NCBI GenBank assembly: GCA_019694795.1 | Contig: JAIBBF010000009.1 | Span: 1-64,000, forward strand | DNA from: Flavobacteriales bacterium | GTDB taxonomy: Bacteria > Bacteroidota > Bacteroidia > Flavobacteriales_D > UBA2798 | Reading direction: 5' to 3' | DNA: 64,000 nt | Shown: piece after piece, positions 22,559 to 31,744 of the stretch | Position numbering within the stretch: position 1 is the first letter of the stretch | Layout of the letters: each line of letters starts with the position of its first letter | Notes under the pieces: model-generated | The model's input: only the letters and a program-made list of their open reading frames with translations | Databases searched by the model: none | What the model was told of the DNA's origin: nothing | Program-made: the position numbers and the translations under genes

Positions 22559-24403
22559 ATGTGCGGAATTGTAGGATACATTGGAACCAAAGAAGCATAT
22601 CCGATTATTGTAAAAGGATTAAAACGTCTCGAATACAGAGGTTATGATTCTGCAGGAATTGCATTGCTGGAAAACGGCGAAGTAAATGTGTACAAGAAAA
22701 AAGGAAAAGTTGCCGACCTCGAAGCTTTTTGCAATGGAAAAGATATTACCGGTAATATCGGAATCGGTCACACCCGCTGGGCAACGCATGGTCAACCTAA
22801 CGACGAAAACGCACATCCGCACACCTCCGGTGATGGAGAATTGGCTTTAATTCACAATGGAATTATTGAGAATTACGCCATCATTAAAGAAGAACTTTTA
22901 AAACGCGGACACCAATTCAAATCGGAAACCGATACTGAAGTGTTGGTTCATTTTATTGAAGAAATTAAACGCAAAGAAAAAGTAGATTTATTTGAAGCCG
23001 TTCGTATTGCCCTCAATGAAGTACACGGTGCATATGCCATTGTTGTAATTGATAAATCGAATCCCAATCAATTAATCGCAGCAAAAAAATCATCACCACT
23101 GGTGATAGGAATTGGTGAAGAAGGTGAATTCTTTTTGGCTTCGGATGCTACTCCAATTGTAGAATACACTAAAAACGTAGTTTACCTCGAAGACGAAGAA
23201 ATTGCAGTGCTGGATCGTAACAGTGGTTTGAAATTAAAAAACATAAAAAATCAGGATAAACGTCCTTCCATCACTGAGCTCGAGTTGCAACTTGAAGCAT
23301 TGGAAAAAGGTGGCTTTGAACATTTCATGCTAAAAGAAATCTATGAACAACCGCGCTCCATTCGCGATTGTATGCGTGGAAGAATCAGCTCAACACAGGG
23401 CTGGGTTCAATTAGGCGGTATCAAAGATTTCGAAGAAAAAATGAGCAATGCCAAGCGCATCATTATGGTCGCTTGTGGCACATCATGGCATGCAGGATTG
23501 GTAGGCGAATATCTATTTGAAGAATTAGCCCGCATTCCTGTTGAAGTTGAATACGCTTCTGAATTCCGTTACAGAAATCCGATTGTAGATGAAAATGATG
23601 TGATCATTGCTATTTCTCAGTCTGGAGAAACTGCTGATACGTTAGCTGCTATTCAACTGGCAAAATCCAAAGGTGCAACCATCATTGGTATTTGTAATGT
23701 GGTTGGATCAACCATCGCGCGCTCTACCGATGCAGGTTCGTATACGCATGCGGGACCCGAAATCGGTGTGGCTTCTACCAAAGCGTTTACTGCACAGGTT
23801 ACCGTTCTTACGTTAATGGCATTGATGATCGGAAAAAAACGCGGAACAATTCCTGCATCGCGCTTCAATCGCTTATTGGTAGAAATGGATTCCATTCCCG
23901 AAAAAGTAGAAGAAGTATTGCAAGCCAATGCACAAATAAAATACATTGCCGATATCTATAAAGACGCTCAAAACGCATTATATCTGGGCCGAGGTAATTC
24001 CTTCCCTGTTGCATTAGAAGGCGCCTTAAAACTCAAAGAAATATCATACATCCATGCCGAGGGATATCCTGCAGCAGAAATGAAGCACGGACCTATCGCA
24101 TTAATCGATGAAGAAATGCCGGTGTTTGTTATCGCAACGCAGGGTCCTTCTTATGAAAAAGTAGTCAGCAACATTCAAGAAGTAAAAGCTCGTAAAGGAA
24201 AAATTATTGCTATTGTCACCAAAGGTGATACTGTTGTAAAAGGACTCGCCGATCACATCATTGAAATTCCCGATGCAGATGATGTACTGGTTCCTTTACT
24301 GGCAGTAATTCCACTTCAGCTTTTATCGTATCACATTGCCGTGATGCGCGGATGCAATGTGGACCAACCCCGAAATCTTGCAAAATCTGTAACTGTAGAA
24401 TAA
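22559..24403 (+). CDS. glmS: glutamine--fructose-6-phosphate aminotransferase
   Basis: The 614-residue protein begins MCGIVGYIG, so Cys2 is the glutaminase nucleophile after Met removal. The class II amidotransferase domain (1-230; GHTRWATHG, HNGIIENY) is followed by two SIS domains (about 285-420 and 455-600; CGTSWHAG, SQSGETADT, GRGNSFPVALEGALKLKE). It makes glucosamine-6-phosphate for peptidoglycan and lipid A. There is no room for a glmS ribozyme: the gap to the preceding gene is 6 bp. Confidence 0.97.
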   Translation: MCGIVGYIGTKEAYPIIVKGLKRLEYRGYDSAGIALLENGEVNVYKKKGKVADLEAFCNGKDITGNIGIGHTRWATHGQPNDENAHPHTSGDGELALIHNGIIENYAIIKEELLKRGHQFKSETDTEVLVHFIEEIKRKEKVDLFEAVRIALNEVHGAYAIVVIDKSNPNQLIAAKKSSPLVIGIGEEGEFFLASDATPIVEYTKNVVYLEDEEIAVLDRNSGLKLKNIKNQDKRPSITELELQLEALEKGGFEHFMLKEIYEQPRSIRDCMRGRISSTQGWVQLGGIKDFEEKMSNAKRIIMVACGTSWHAGLVGEYLFEELARIPVEVEYASEFRYRNPIVDENDVIIAISQSGETADTLAAIQLAKSKGATIIGICNVVGSTIARSTDAGSYTHAGPEIGVASTKAFTAQVTVLTLMALMIGKKRGTIPASRFNRLLVEMDSIPEKVEEVLQANAQIKYIADIYKDAQNALYLGRGNSFPVALEGALKLKEISYIHAEGYPAAEMKHGPIALIDEEMPVFVIATQGPSYEKVVSNIQEVKARKGKIIAIVTKGDTVVKGLADHIIEIPDADDVLVPLLAVIPLQLLSYHIAVMRGCNVDQPRNLAKSVTVE

Positions 24404-25135
24404 ATGAAAAATTTCATTGTTCAATTAGCAGGAGGGGTGTTGATCTCCTCCTTCTTTTTTTCCTGCACCAACCAGGAAACACCAGTCTACGAAAAACGTC
24501 AGGCGGATTCCACCCACCAAAAAACAGAAGAGCATGGTCACCACCACCACCAGGATGCGAATGCTTACATGAATGAAAGTGAATTCGAAGAATTGGTTGA
24601 TCGTTTCGAAAATCCTTCGCGCAATGAATGGCAAAAACCGGAAGAGGTAATTCAACTCCTTGGCGACTTAAAAGGAAAAACCATTTTAGACATCGGAGCG
24701 GGAACGGGTTATTATTCGTTTCGTTTTGCAGAGAAGGCAGAGAAAGTAATCGCCGCAGATGTAGATGAGCGTTTTCTGGAATACATGGAGGACAAAAACC
24801 TGAATCTGGGCAAAAAAAACATGGAATTCCGCAAAGCTGAAATGAATAATCCCCCCATTCTGGAAAATGAAGCTGATGTGGTTATACTGGTGGACGTGTA
24901 TCATCACATCGATCGCCGTAAAACCTATTTTTCTGCACTGAAAAAAGGATTGAAAAAAGGGGGACATCTCTTTATCATCGATTTTAAAAAAGGTGATCTG
25001 CCGCAAGGTCCTCCCAATGAAATGAAAATTGGTCCTAACACCGTAATACAGGAAATGAAAGAAGCTGGTTTTCAATCGGAATTAATGGACACTACCACCT
25101 TGCCTTATCAATATGTGTTAAAATTTGGGCATTAA
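24404..25135 (+). CDS. methyltransferase-fold lipoprotein with His-rich segment
   Basis: The 243-residue protein starts with a lipoprotein signal (GGVLISSFFFSC, Cys about 21). Next are a His-rich stretch (EEHGHHHHQDANAYMNE, about 43-59) and a class I SAM-methyltransferase fold: KTILDIGAGTGYYSFRFA (motif I), VIAADVDERFLEYME (motif II), ADVVILVDVYHHI (motif IV). Its ATG directly follows the glmS stop. The odd point is location: the lipid signal puts it in the periplasm, where S-adenosylmethionine is not known to be available. The His run suggests a metal site. Substrate unknown. Confidence 0.75.
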   Translation: MKNFIVQLAGGVLISSFFFSCTNQETPVYEKRQADSTHQKTEEHGHHHHQDANAYMNESEFEELVDRFENPSRNEWQKPEEVIQLLGDLKGKTILDIGAGTGYYSFRFAEKAEKVIAADVDERFLEYMEDKNLNLGKKNMEFRKAEMNNPPILENEADVVILVDVYHHIDRRKTYFSALKKGLKKGGHLFIIDFKKGDLPQGPPNEMKIGPNTVIQEMKEAGFQSELMDTTTLPYQYVLKFGH

Positions 25136-25184
25136 GTCACTTATTCATTGAATCGCTTGACTCATATCGCTTAGTCGCTATATA
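25134..25184. repeat. degenerate short tandem repeat upstream of the LamG surface protein
   Basis: About six successive 6-9-base units resembling AGTCACTT (ATTCATTG, AATCGCTT, GACTCATA, TCGCTT, AGTCGCTA) fill most of the gap between two genes. Their spacing is too regular for ordinary intergenic sequence, but each unit is degenerate. Confidence 0.4.
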
Positions 25185-25192
25185 TTTAGAAA

Positions 25193-27760
25193 ATGAAACA
25201 GATCATTCTTCTCGTTCTGCTAATCTCATCCTTCATTTTTACGGATGCTCAAACAGTATGCAGCTACAAATACCGTAAACGCATCACCTTTGATCCTACC
25301 AAAGTTTCTGGACCGAGCGACCTGAACAACTTTAATGCTTTAATAAAAATTACTTCCGATAATGATTTGAAACATACAGGAAGTGGCGGACATGTAGAAA
25401 ACACCAATGGCTATGATATCATGTTTACCGCAGCCGATGGCATAACGGTACTCAGCCACCAAATGGAAAGTTATACATCCACCTCTGGTCAATACACCGC
25501 TTGGGTACAAGTTCCAATACTATCTACCTCCGTCAACACTTATATTTATCTCTACTACGGAAATTCTTCGGTAACAACAGACCCCTCCACAACATCCATC
25601 TGGTCGAACTATTACAGCGTTTATCATTTCCAGAATAATAATTTTAATGATCAATCGCCCAGTGGTTATAATCTGACCAACCAAAGCACCACCAATCAAT
25701 CCCCCGCATTTATTGGCGACGGCAGGGCAATGACCGGAACGCAATACATGGATGTTTCTTCATCCTTTCCCAATATTACCGGAAGCTTTACCATTAGCGG
25801 ATGGATTTATACCACGGCGAATAACACTGCCGGTCAGCGCGTTTTTTGCGACGACAGAAACAATACAGGAGGATATGCATTAAGTCTTGGAGATCCCGGA
25901 ACAGGCCGGCTCCGCTTTTATTCCCGGTCTACCAATCCGGTTAGTTTAGATATTCCCAGTAATTCCATTGCCAACAATACCTGGTACCACGTTGCCGCGG
26001 TGCACGATGCCAGCACTAAAACAAAATACATTTATGTAAATGGTGTATTGCTCGCCTCCGGAACCTATACCAATAGTTGGGGAACAGATGCAGGATTATC
26101 TTCGGTGGGTGGAGAAACAGCAGGTGGAGAAACAGCAAATCGTTTCAGAGGAAGACTGGATGAAATTCGTGTTTCGCAAAATGCACTCAATGCCGATTGG
26201 CTGCTTACTGAATACAACAATCAGAATTCACCGACCACCTTTTATTCTATTTCCGCAGAACCGAAAGTATGGACCGGCGGAAGTAATACCAATTGGAATG
26301 CCTCTGCTAATTGGTTAAACAATAGCCGACCATCCAGCACCGCACCATTCGATGATGTAATCATTACCAACGGAAGCAATCAACCCACCATGAATGGAAC
26401 AGAGTCCATCAAAGGATTGTGGGTGTATTCCGGTGCTACCTTATCACAAGGTGCAAATACATTGAATGTTTCGTTTGATATTTTGAATTGCGGTACAATC
26501 AGCGGGAATACCGGGACCATTGTTTTGAACTCGACCAATAACGAAATTCTCGATCAATATTTATCGGGTAGCGGTACCTACAACCTGAATAATTTAACCG
26601 TAAACAACACCTATAGCGGCACCCCAACCGTGCGATTAAATAATTCCGTAAACGTTAGTGGCGCATTAACATTAACGAGTGGTATTGTTTATACTACCAG
26701 TTCCAATATTCTAAATCTTGGTTCATCCTCTAGTTCCAGTTCCGGATCGGCAACAAGTTTTGTGGATGGACCCATGACAAAAACAGGGACCACAAACTTC
26801 ATTTTTCCTGTTGGTAAAGGAAGCAAATGGAGAAGAGCTTCGCTCACGAATATTAGCAGTTCTTCCACCTACTCGGTTGAATATTTTAATACGCCCTATT
26901 CAAGTCTGACTCCAGTTAATAGTCCACTCTACAACGTAAGTCAGGTAGAATATTGGCAAATCAACAGAACATCCGGAAGTGGTGATGCAAACGTTGCGTT
27001 GTATTGGGAAGATGCCGCTGTTTCGGGTATTACCAATTGCGCTGATTTAACCATTGCGCGCTGGAATGGTGCAAGCTGGGATGAACAAGCAGCAACTACT
27101 GTTGGTGGTTCTACCTGCACAGGAAGTGGCACAGGTTCTGTTTTAACGAATTCATTGATCTCAGCATTTAGTCCCTGGACCTTTGCTTCCAAATCGGCCG
27201 GCGTTAATCCATTGCCTGTTGAACTATTATTTTTTGATGCACAATTTGATGGTGCGAATGTAGAATGCGTTTGGCAAACTGCCAGCGAACAAAACAGTGC
27301 ACATTTTATTGTACAACGTTCAGCCGATGGAATTCAATTTGAAAATATCGGATTAATTCCTGCGGCAGGACACAGCAACATCTTGTTGAATTATCATTTT
27401 ACCGATACAAATCCACTCAACGGAATATCCTATTATCGTTTAATGCAAACCGACATGAATGGTGCCGTGGAATATTTTGGTCCTGTAGCCGTACAACGTT
27501 CTTCGGAAGAATTATCTGTTCAGGTATTTCCTAATCCAGCATCATCTTCCAATGCAACCTTAGTGGTACAATCGAAATCCAATCTGAATGGTGAAATTAA
27601 GATTGTAGATGTTACGGGTCGACTCATTCATGCTTTTCCATTTAATGCGCAAGCTGGATTTACATCTCTGCCGTTAAATACATCTCTTGCTAAGGGACAT
27701 TATTTCATTTTACTGGAGAGTGCCGGAGAATTAAAAACGGCGCGCTTAATTATCGAGTAA
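25193..27760 (+). CDS. large secreted protein: DUF2341, LamG lectin-like domain, T9SS tail
   Basis: The 855-residue protein has a signal peptide (MKQIILLVLLISSFIFTDAQ). A DUF2341 domain (about 25-120; YRKRITFDPTKVSG, YTAWVQVPIL, YLYYGN) precedes a LamG/concanavalin-like domain (about 145-335; FTISGWIYTT, WYHVAAVHD, GRLDEIRV). A beta-rich stretch of filamentous character follows, then a T9SS type A tail (VQVFPNPASSSNATL...). It is exported to the surface and likely binds carbohydrate. No hydrolase motif is seen. An AT-rich hairpin follows its stop codon. Confidence 0.8.
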   Translation: MKQIILLVLLISSFIFTDAQTVCSYKYRKRITFDPTKVSGPSDLNNFNALIKITSDNDLKHTGSGGHVENTNGYDIMFTAADGITVLSHQMESYTSTSGQYTAWVQVPILSTSVNTYIYLYYGNSSVTTDPSTTSIWSNYYSVYHFQNNNFNDQSPSGYNLTNQSTTNQSPAFIGDGRAMTGTQYMDVSSSFPNITGSFTISGWIYTTANNTAGQRVFCDDRNNTGGYALSLGDPGTGRLRFYSRSTNPVSLDIPSNSIANNTWYHVAAVHDASTKTKYIYVNGVLLASGTYTNSWGTDAGLSSVGGETAGGETANRFRGRLDEIRVSQNALNADWLLTEYNNQNSPTTFYSISAEPKVWTGGSNTNWNASANWLNNSRPSSTAPFDDVIITNGSNQPTMNGTESIKGLWVYSGATLSQGANTLNVSFDILNCGTISGNTGTIVLNSTNNEILDQYLSGSGTYNLNNLTVNNTYSGTPTVRLNNSVNVSGALTLTSGIVYTTSSNILNLGSSSSSSSGSATSFVDGPMTKTGTTNFIFPVGKGSKWRRASLTNISSSSTYSVEYFNTPYSSLTPVNSPLYNVSQVEYWQINRTSGSGDANVALYWEDAAVSGITNCADLTIARWNGASWDEQAATTVGGSTCTGSGTGSVLTNSLISAFSPWTFASKSAGVNPLPVELLFFDAQFDGANVECVWQTASEQNSAHFIVQRSADGIQFENIGLIPAAGHSNILLNYHFTDTNPLNGISYYRLMQTDMNGAVEYFGPVAVQRSSEELSVQVFPNPASSSNATLVVQSKSNLNGEIKIVDVTGRLIHAFPFNAQAGFTSLPLNTSLAKGHYFILLESAGELKTARLIIE

Positions 27761-27778
27761 ACATCCTGTATTTATTTT

Positions 27779-27800
27779 AACCTTTTTTAAAGGTTACCTT
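27779..27800 (+). terminator. weak terminator-like hairpin after the LamG protein
   Basis: AACCTTT (27779-27785) pairs with AAAGGTT (27789-27795), followed by ACCTTTTCCC. The stem is only 7 bp and AT-rich, so termination is uncertain. Confidence 0.4.
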
Positions 27801-27842
27801 TTCCCTTTCTCTGGTATTAAAGAATAACGAATCGTTCTTTCT

Positions 27843-28268
27843 TTATTCTTTCGTGTTCCACATAAACACATGCGGATTGTTTCGATAAGGACTTAAATCT
27901 TTTGAAAAACAGATCAGCATTAAATCAATTACAGGAAGAACACCCATTCCGCCACCAAGTGTAAGCGTATAGGCAACCGGTACACCCGGTTTTGTTCCTA
28001 AATAAAGACGGTGCGCACCGAATGGTCCAAGGGTTACGCAAAGCAATGCGGCAACCAGACGAGGATGTTCTTTCTTTTGCTTCACCGAATTCTCCTGTGG
28101 CACGTCAAAAAAATAAAGCGAGTCCTGAACCTCCAGTAATTCTGCGTGTACAGCAGAATGGTGAATCAGTACCGAGTCCGTCGCTTGTGCACGAAGTGAT
28201 GATGGAAATAAAGACGATAACAATATCATGAGAACGAACCATACCGATGTTGTAATTCGGTATACCAT
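27843..28268 (-). CDS. TM2-domain membrane protein
   Basis: The protein has an export signal (MVYRITTSVWFVLMILLSS...SLRAQA) and a C-terminal TM2 domain: LVAALLCVTLGPFGAHRLYLGTK, then a second helix ending in PVIDLMLICFS. The start is uncertain: ATGs also lie at 28292 and 28334, but a -7-like TATTTTTG (minus strand, 28297-28304) would put the transcript start downstream of both. I chose 28268 because it gives a standard signal peptide (141 residues). TM2 proteins have no defined biochemical role in bacteria. Confidence 0.65.
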   Translation of the reverse strand: MVYRITTSVWFVLMILLSSLFPSSLRAQATDSVLIHHSAVHAELLEVQDSLYFFDVPQENSVKQKKEHPRLVAALLCVTLGPFGAHRLYLGTKPGVPVAYTLTLGGGMGVLPVIDLMLICFSKDLSPYRNNPHVFMWNTKE

Positions 28269-28344
28269 GCAGGATCCGGCAATTGTTCTCATAAAGCAAA
28301 AATACAAATCAAAAATTTCAATACCTTGATTCAAAATTCAGGTT

Positions 28345-28608
28345 ATGAAAAAAGCCGTAAAATACATCGCTATTGCTCTGATTACACTGCTGGTCGGATT
28401 TCTTGGATACCGTTATTTCTACACCATGTTTACCGGTCCGAGCGACGAACAGTTAAAGAAAGACAAGGAGAGGGACGATAAAGTAGTTGCCCCTAATGGA
28501 TTAAACAAACTTGAAGAAGATTATAAAGCATATGAAGAATCTCAAAATGCTTATAACGACAGCATAGCAAATAGTTCTACGGCAACCGACAGTATTCCGA
28601 ACCACTAA
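28345..28608 (+). CDS. small membrane-anchored protein
   Basis: The 87-residue protein has one N-terminal membrane helix (about 6-26) followed by a highly charged, helical tail (EQLKKDKERDDK) and a Ser/Thr-rich end. No domain is recognised. The gap to the DUF4349 gene is 11 bp, so they are probably in one operon. It is divergent from the TM2 gene. Confidence 0.6.
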   Translation: MKKAVKYIAIALITLLVGFLGYRYFYTMFTGPSDEQLKKDKERDDKVVAPNGLNKLEEDYKAYEESQNAYNDSIANSSTATDSIPNH

Positions 28609-28619
28609 AACTGAATTTC

Positions 28620-29615
28620 ATGAAAAGCACATTATTGACGGCGACATTGATCGCGGTCCTGACCCTCTCATGCGGTAACGGAATGGACAACCGATCCTAT
28701 TCCGACGATAGTCCAAGCACAGAATATGCAAAATCCGAAGGCGCCGCCATGCCAATGGAAGAATCTTCTCCTGCAGCAACAGAACAAGAATTTGATGCCC
28801 AAAAGGATGAGTATTTGCAGCAACAAATTTTATCCGGCAGTACCATGCGTTTTGGAATGAATGATAGTTTGCGCAAATTCATCCGCACTGCCGATATCCG
28901 TTTCCGTGTTAAGGATGTTATCCGCTCCAGTTACCGTATTGAAGAAGTTACAGAACACTTAAACGGTTATGTTCAACATTCCGATTTACACTCTACCATC
29001 CAGAAAACAGAAGTGATCCGGATCTCTAACGATTCAATTCTGGAGCGCACGCATTACGTCACCGAAAACGTTGTGACCTTACGTGTCCCCGCCCGCAAAA
29101 CAGATTCTTTACTGAAAGCCATCGCTAGCGAAGTGGAGCATCTGGACTATCGTGTTTTGGATGCAGAGGATATCCGTTATGAATTATTGGAAAAAGATCT
29201 CCTGCGAAAAAGAAATGAAAAATTTAAAACGCGCATGAGTTCGAACATTGAGGACAATGGTAAAAAACTTAATGATGTTACCAATGCAGAAGAATCAATT
29301 CTCCGCGCAGAAGAAGAAAGTGATGCTGCTTTTGTAGATCGTTTAAGAAGACTGGATTTGGTAGAATATGCTACCATTACACTCACCATTTACCAGCGCG
29401 AAAATTTTAAAGATGTAGTACTGGCCAATGAAAAAAATCTGACTGCCTACGAACCTTCGTTCTGGAGTAAAATGGGCGATAGCTTAAAAACGGGATGGTA
29501 TGCGTTGGAGGAATTATTGGTTGAACTAACAAAAGGATGGTTTTTCATTCTGTTAATTATCGTGCTTTACTATTTCCTCCGAAAAAAATTCCGGAAGAAT
29601 AAAGTAAATTCGTAA
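28620..29615 (+). CDS. DUF4349 lipoprotein
   Basis: The 331-residue protein has a lipoprotein signal (LIAVLTLSC, lipid Cys 18) and a low-complexity linker. The DUF4349 domain (about 85-265) begins IRTADIRFRVKDV and includes VTLRVPARKTDSLLKAI and a coiled coil (about 185-245) rich in Glu and Arg. A membrane helix (about 302-320) followed by RKKFRKNK is at the C-terminus. It is thus tethered at both ends, likely in the periplasmic face of the inner membrane. Function unknown. It is followed after 1 bp by another lipoprotein. Confidence 0.8.
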   Translation: MKSTLLTATLIAVLTLSCGNGMDNRSYSDDSPSTEYAKSEGAAMPMEESSPAATEQEFDAQKDEYLQQQILSGSTMRFGMNDSLRKFIRTADIRFRVKDVIRSSYRIEEVTEHLNGYVQHSDLHSTIQKTEVIRISNDSILERTHYVTENVVTLRVPARKTDSLLKAIASEVEHLDYRVLDAEDIRYELLEKDLLRKRNEKFKTRMSSNIEDNGKKLNDVTNAEESILRAEEESDAAFVDRLRRLDLVEYATITLTIYQRENFKDVVLANEKNLTAYEPSFWSKMGDSLKTGWYALEELLVELTKGWFFILLIIVLYYFLRKKFRKNKVNS

Positions 29616-29616
29616 T

Positions 29617-30087
29617 ATGAATTTGAAGAAATCAATTTCCAACTTTATACTGATTATCGCGATTGCTATGGGTGTTTCCTGTGGCAATCGCGAGACTTCA
29701 GAGCCGCAAACCGAAGAAAGCGATAGCAGTAAAATTCTTCAGGAAAAACAAAACGCACTGGAAGCAGAAATTCTGGATCAAATCGACCAGCTGCCCGAAG
29801 TAAAAAAGCGCCGGGAAGTGGTAGACAGCATCACCAAAGGTGAACACCAGTTGATTAGTTATATCGCTATGCGTCCCACCGATGGTGAAGATCATTACTG
29901 GGTAGAAGTTTCTGAGGACAACGGTGATGTGTTGGTGAATCATTTTCATTTTTTTTATTACCCCGCCGAAAAAACGATCCGTTATTACGACCCTATCGAA
30001 GATCAGATTCTCGAATTAGAAGAATGGCGATCCGACACCCTTCATCTGGGGGGAGCAATAAAAAACGAGAAGGATTACAATTTTTAA
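29617..30087 (+). CDS. small lipoprotein of unknown function
   Basis: The 156-residue protein has a lipoprotein signal (LIIAIAMGVSC, Cys 22), a Glu-rich helix (about 30-65), and a beta domain with aromatic strands (DHYWVEVSEDNGDVLVNHFHFFYYPAEK). It starts 1 bp after the DUF4349 stop, so the two are translationally coupled. No family is recognised. Confidence 0.65.
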   Translation: MNLKKSISNFILIIAIAMGVSCGNRETSEPQTEESDSSKILQEKQNALEAEILDQIDQLPEVKKRREVVDSITKGEHQLISYIAMRPTDGEDHYWVEVSEDNGDVLVNHFHFFYYPAEKTIRYYDPIEDQILELEEWRSDTLHLGGAIKNEKDYNF

Positions 30088-30175
30088 TCTCCTCAAATAG
30101 TGCTATTGTTTAATTAGGGTTAATTCATTCGGCCAAAAAACAAACTATTCCCTGATATTGCCGTAAAAATAAAAT

Positions 30176-30946
30176 ATGGCTAAGGGGACTACAATTGATT
30201 GGGCGGAACAGGGAGATAAAATCTCTAAATGCATCCGGAAATCTACTTCCGGCAAGAAGGAAGCCGTACATAAACTTCGCGTTACAATTAAAAAAACCAG
30301 AAGCTTATTGGCATTGGTTGAGGGTACAAAGAGTCGAAAAAGTAGTTTAGGCAAATACCTGTCTTATATCGACCTGGTGTACATCCCCACAGGAAAATAT
30401 CGAGATCTGCAGATTTTCGAAGCCTTACTTAAAAAGGAGAAATCGCAACAAGCCCGCGTAGTAGAAAAGTTGATTCGCCACAAAAAAACAAAAAGGAAAA
30501 AAGAAATGAAATCGGCACTACGCCACTTTCCGTTCGACGCCTTTCAACAAGTATCTAAAGAGTTTAACCAAACGCAAAAAAACAGGAGCTCAACGCTTCT
30601 TGATCAAAACGCAACCCGCCTAATCAGGAATGAAAAAAGTAAAATTAAAAAAGCGTTGAGGTCGGGACGAAAACCTAAAAACCTTCATGAAATAAGAAAG
30701 CATTTAAAAACCATTAAGGGTCTGCTCGAATGGAAAAATGATGATAAATCACTCAAGAAAATTCATGATACCGAACAGTTCATCGGAGAATGGCATGATA
30801 TGGATTTACTGGTGATGAAGATGAAGAAATGGAAAAACAAAAAATCCGGCGAAGCCATTCAAGGACGTTTCATTTCAAGCTTAGAAAGAAAAAACAACAA
30901 ACATATTACTCCATTGCTCAAAATGATTCGGAACGCTATTCTTTAA
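30176..30946 (+). CDS. CHAD domain protein
   Basis: The 256-residue all-helical basic protein matches the CHAD domain: VHKLRVTIKKTRSLLALVEG (about 35-54) and again LHEIRKHLKTIKGLLEW (about 182-198), the paired His-x-x-R repeats of the fold. CHAD domains bind polyphosphate; no triphosphate tunnel (CYTH) domain or polyphosphate kinase is nearby. It ends 11 bp inside the convergent gene. Confidence 0.85.
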   Translation: MAKGTTIDWAEQGDKISKCIRKSTSGKKEAVHKLRVTIKKTRSLLALVEGTKSRKSSLGKYLSYIDLVYIPTGKYRDLQIFEALLKKEKSQQARVVEKLIRHKKTKRKKEMKSALRHFPFDAFQQVSKEFNQTQKNRSSTLLDQNATRLIRNEKSKIKKALRSGRKPKNLHEIRKHLKTIKGLLEWKNDDKSLKKIHDTEQFIGEWHDMDLLVMKMKKWKNKKSGEAIQGRFISSLERKNNKHITPLLKMIRNAIL

Positions 30947-31658
30947 TGCCGAATTCATTCTTTACTTTTTCGTAGAGCGGACGAAATCCTTCATACAGTT
31001 GGGCCGACTTTTTAATCCAGGGAACTGCCAGTTGAATTTCATTGGCGGCAGTAGCAGTAATTTCTGAAACCTTATCCTCGTTGCTGCCTTCCTCAATGGA
31101 ATTGATCAGAAAAACGGCGTAATTATAATGCCATCTGCCAATCATAAAATGAAACGTTGCATTGTTTGGAAATGACTTTTGTAAAATATGGTAGCAATGC
31201 AGTTTTAAATACAAAAAGCTTTCGCAATCCGAAGGAAGGCTGTCCGCGTAAAAATTTACCCCAACAAATTCACGCATATATAAGCGCGCGAGTTCATCAT
31301 ACAGTAAAAAGGAAGATTCAGGTTCATCCAGAATTTTTCCGCACAAAAACTCCTCTTTTTCTTCCTTTGTTTTTAAATCATCGTAACTTTTTGGAACCTG
31401 ATGCACGATTAATGTATCAGGAGATTCCAAAAAAACTTCACCGCGAAGTGCAAATTTTTTCATGTATTCCATTGCTAACTCAGTGAAATGAGAAACACAA
31501 TGAGCAATCTTGCGGACCTGCTTTTTTTTGAGATAAGTAGCTAAATCACTTTGTAAACTTTCCGTCCATGCCTCACGCGAAAGAATAAGTGAATCTGCCG
31601 CTGCCTTAGATTGCCGGTGTACGCTTAGAATAAACAGTATGAAAAGCAGGTAGCGCAT
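30936..31658 (-). CDS. exported helical protein of unknown function
   Basis: The 240-residue protein has a signal peptide (MRYLLFILFILSVHRQSKA, ATG 31658 chosen for it). The rest is helical, with TPR-like pairs (ESFLYLKLHCYHILQKSFPNNATFHFMIGRWHYN and following AAQLYEGF-like helix), so a helical-repeat scaffold is plausible. No catalytic motif is seen. It is convergent with the CHAD gene with an 11-bp overlap. Confidence 0.55.
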   Translation of the reverse strand: MRYLLFILFILSVHRQSKAAADSLILSREAWTESLQSDLATYLKKKQVRKIAHCVSHFTELAMEYMKKFALRGEVFLESPDTLIVHQVPKSYDDLKTKEEKEEFLCGKILDEPESSFLLYDELARLYMREFVGVNFYADSLPSDCESFLYLKLHCYHILQKSFPNNATFHFMIGRWHYNYAVFLINSIEEGSNEDKVSEITATAANEIQLAVPWIKKSAQLYEGFRPLYEKVKNEFGIKE

Positions 31659-31708
31659 TATGCTACAATTTACGGAATTCCATTGCCAAAAAATAGTAAA
31701 CAAAAAAA

Positions 31709-31733
31709 AGGCCGGATAAACCGGCCTCTTCTT
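31709..31733 (-). terminator. intrinsic terminator of the rimP-nusA-infB operon
   Basis: AGGCCGG...CCGGCCT forms a 7-bp GC-rich stem with a 5-nt loop (31709-31727) and A/T-rich tails. On the minus strand it lies 12-36 bases after the infB stop codon, followed by a T-run. Confidence 0.85.
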
Positions 31734-31744
31734 TTATGGTTGTA

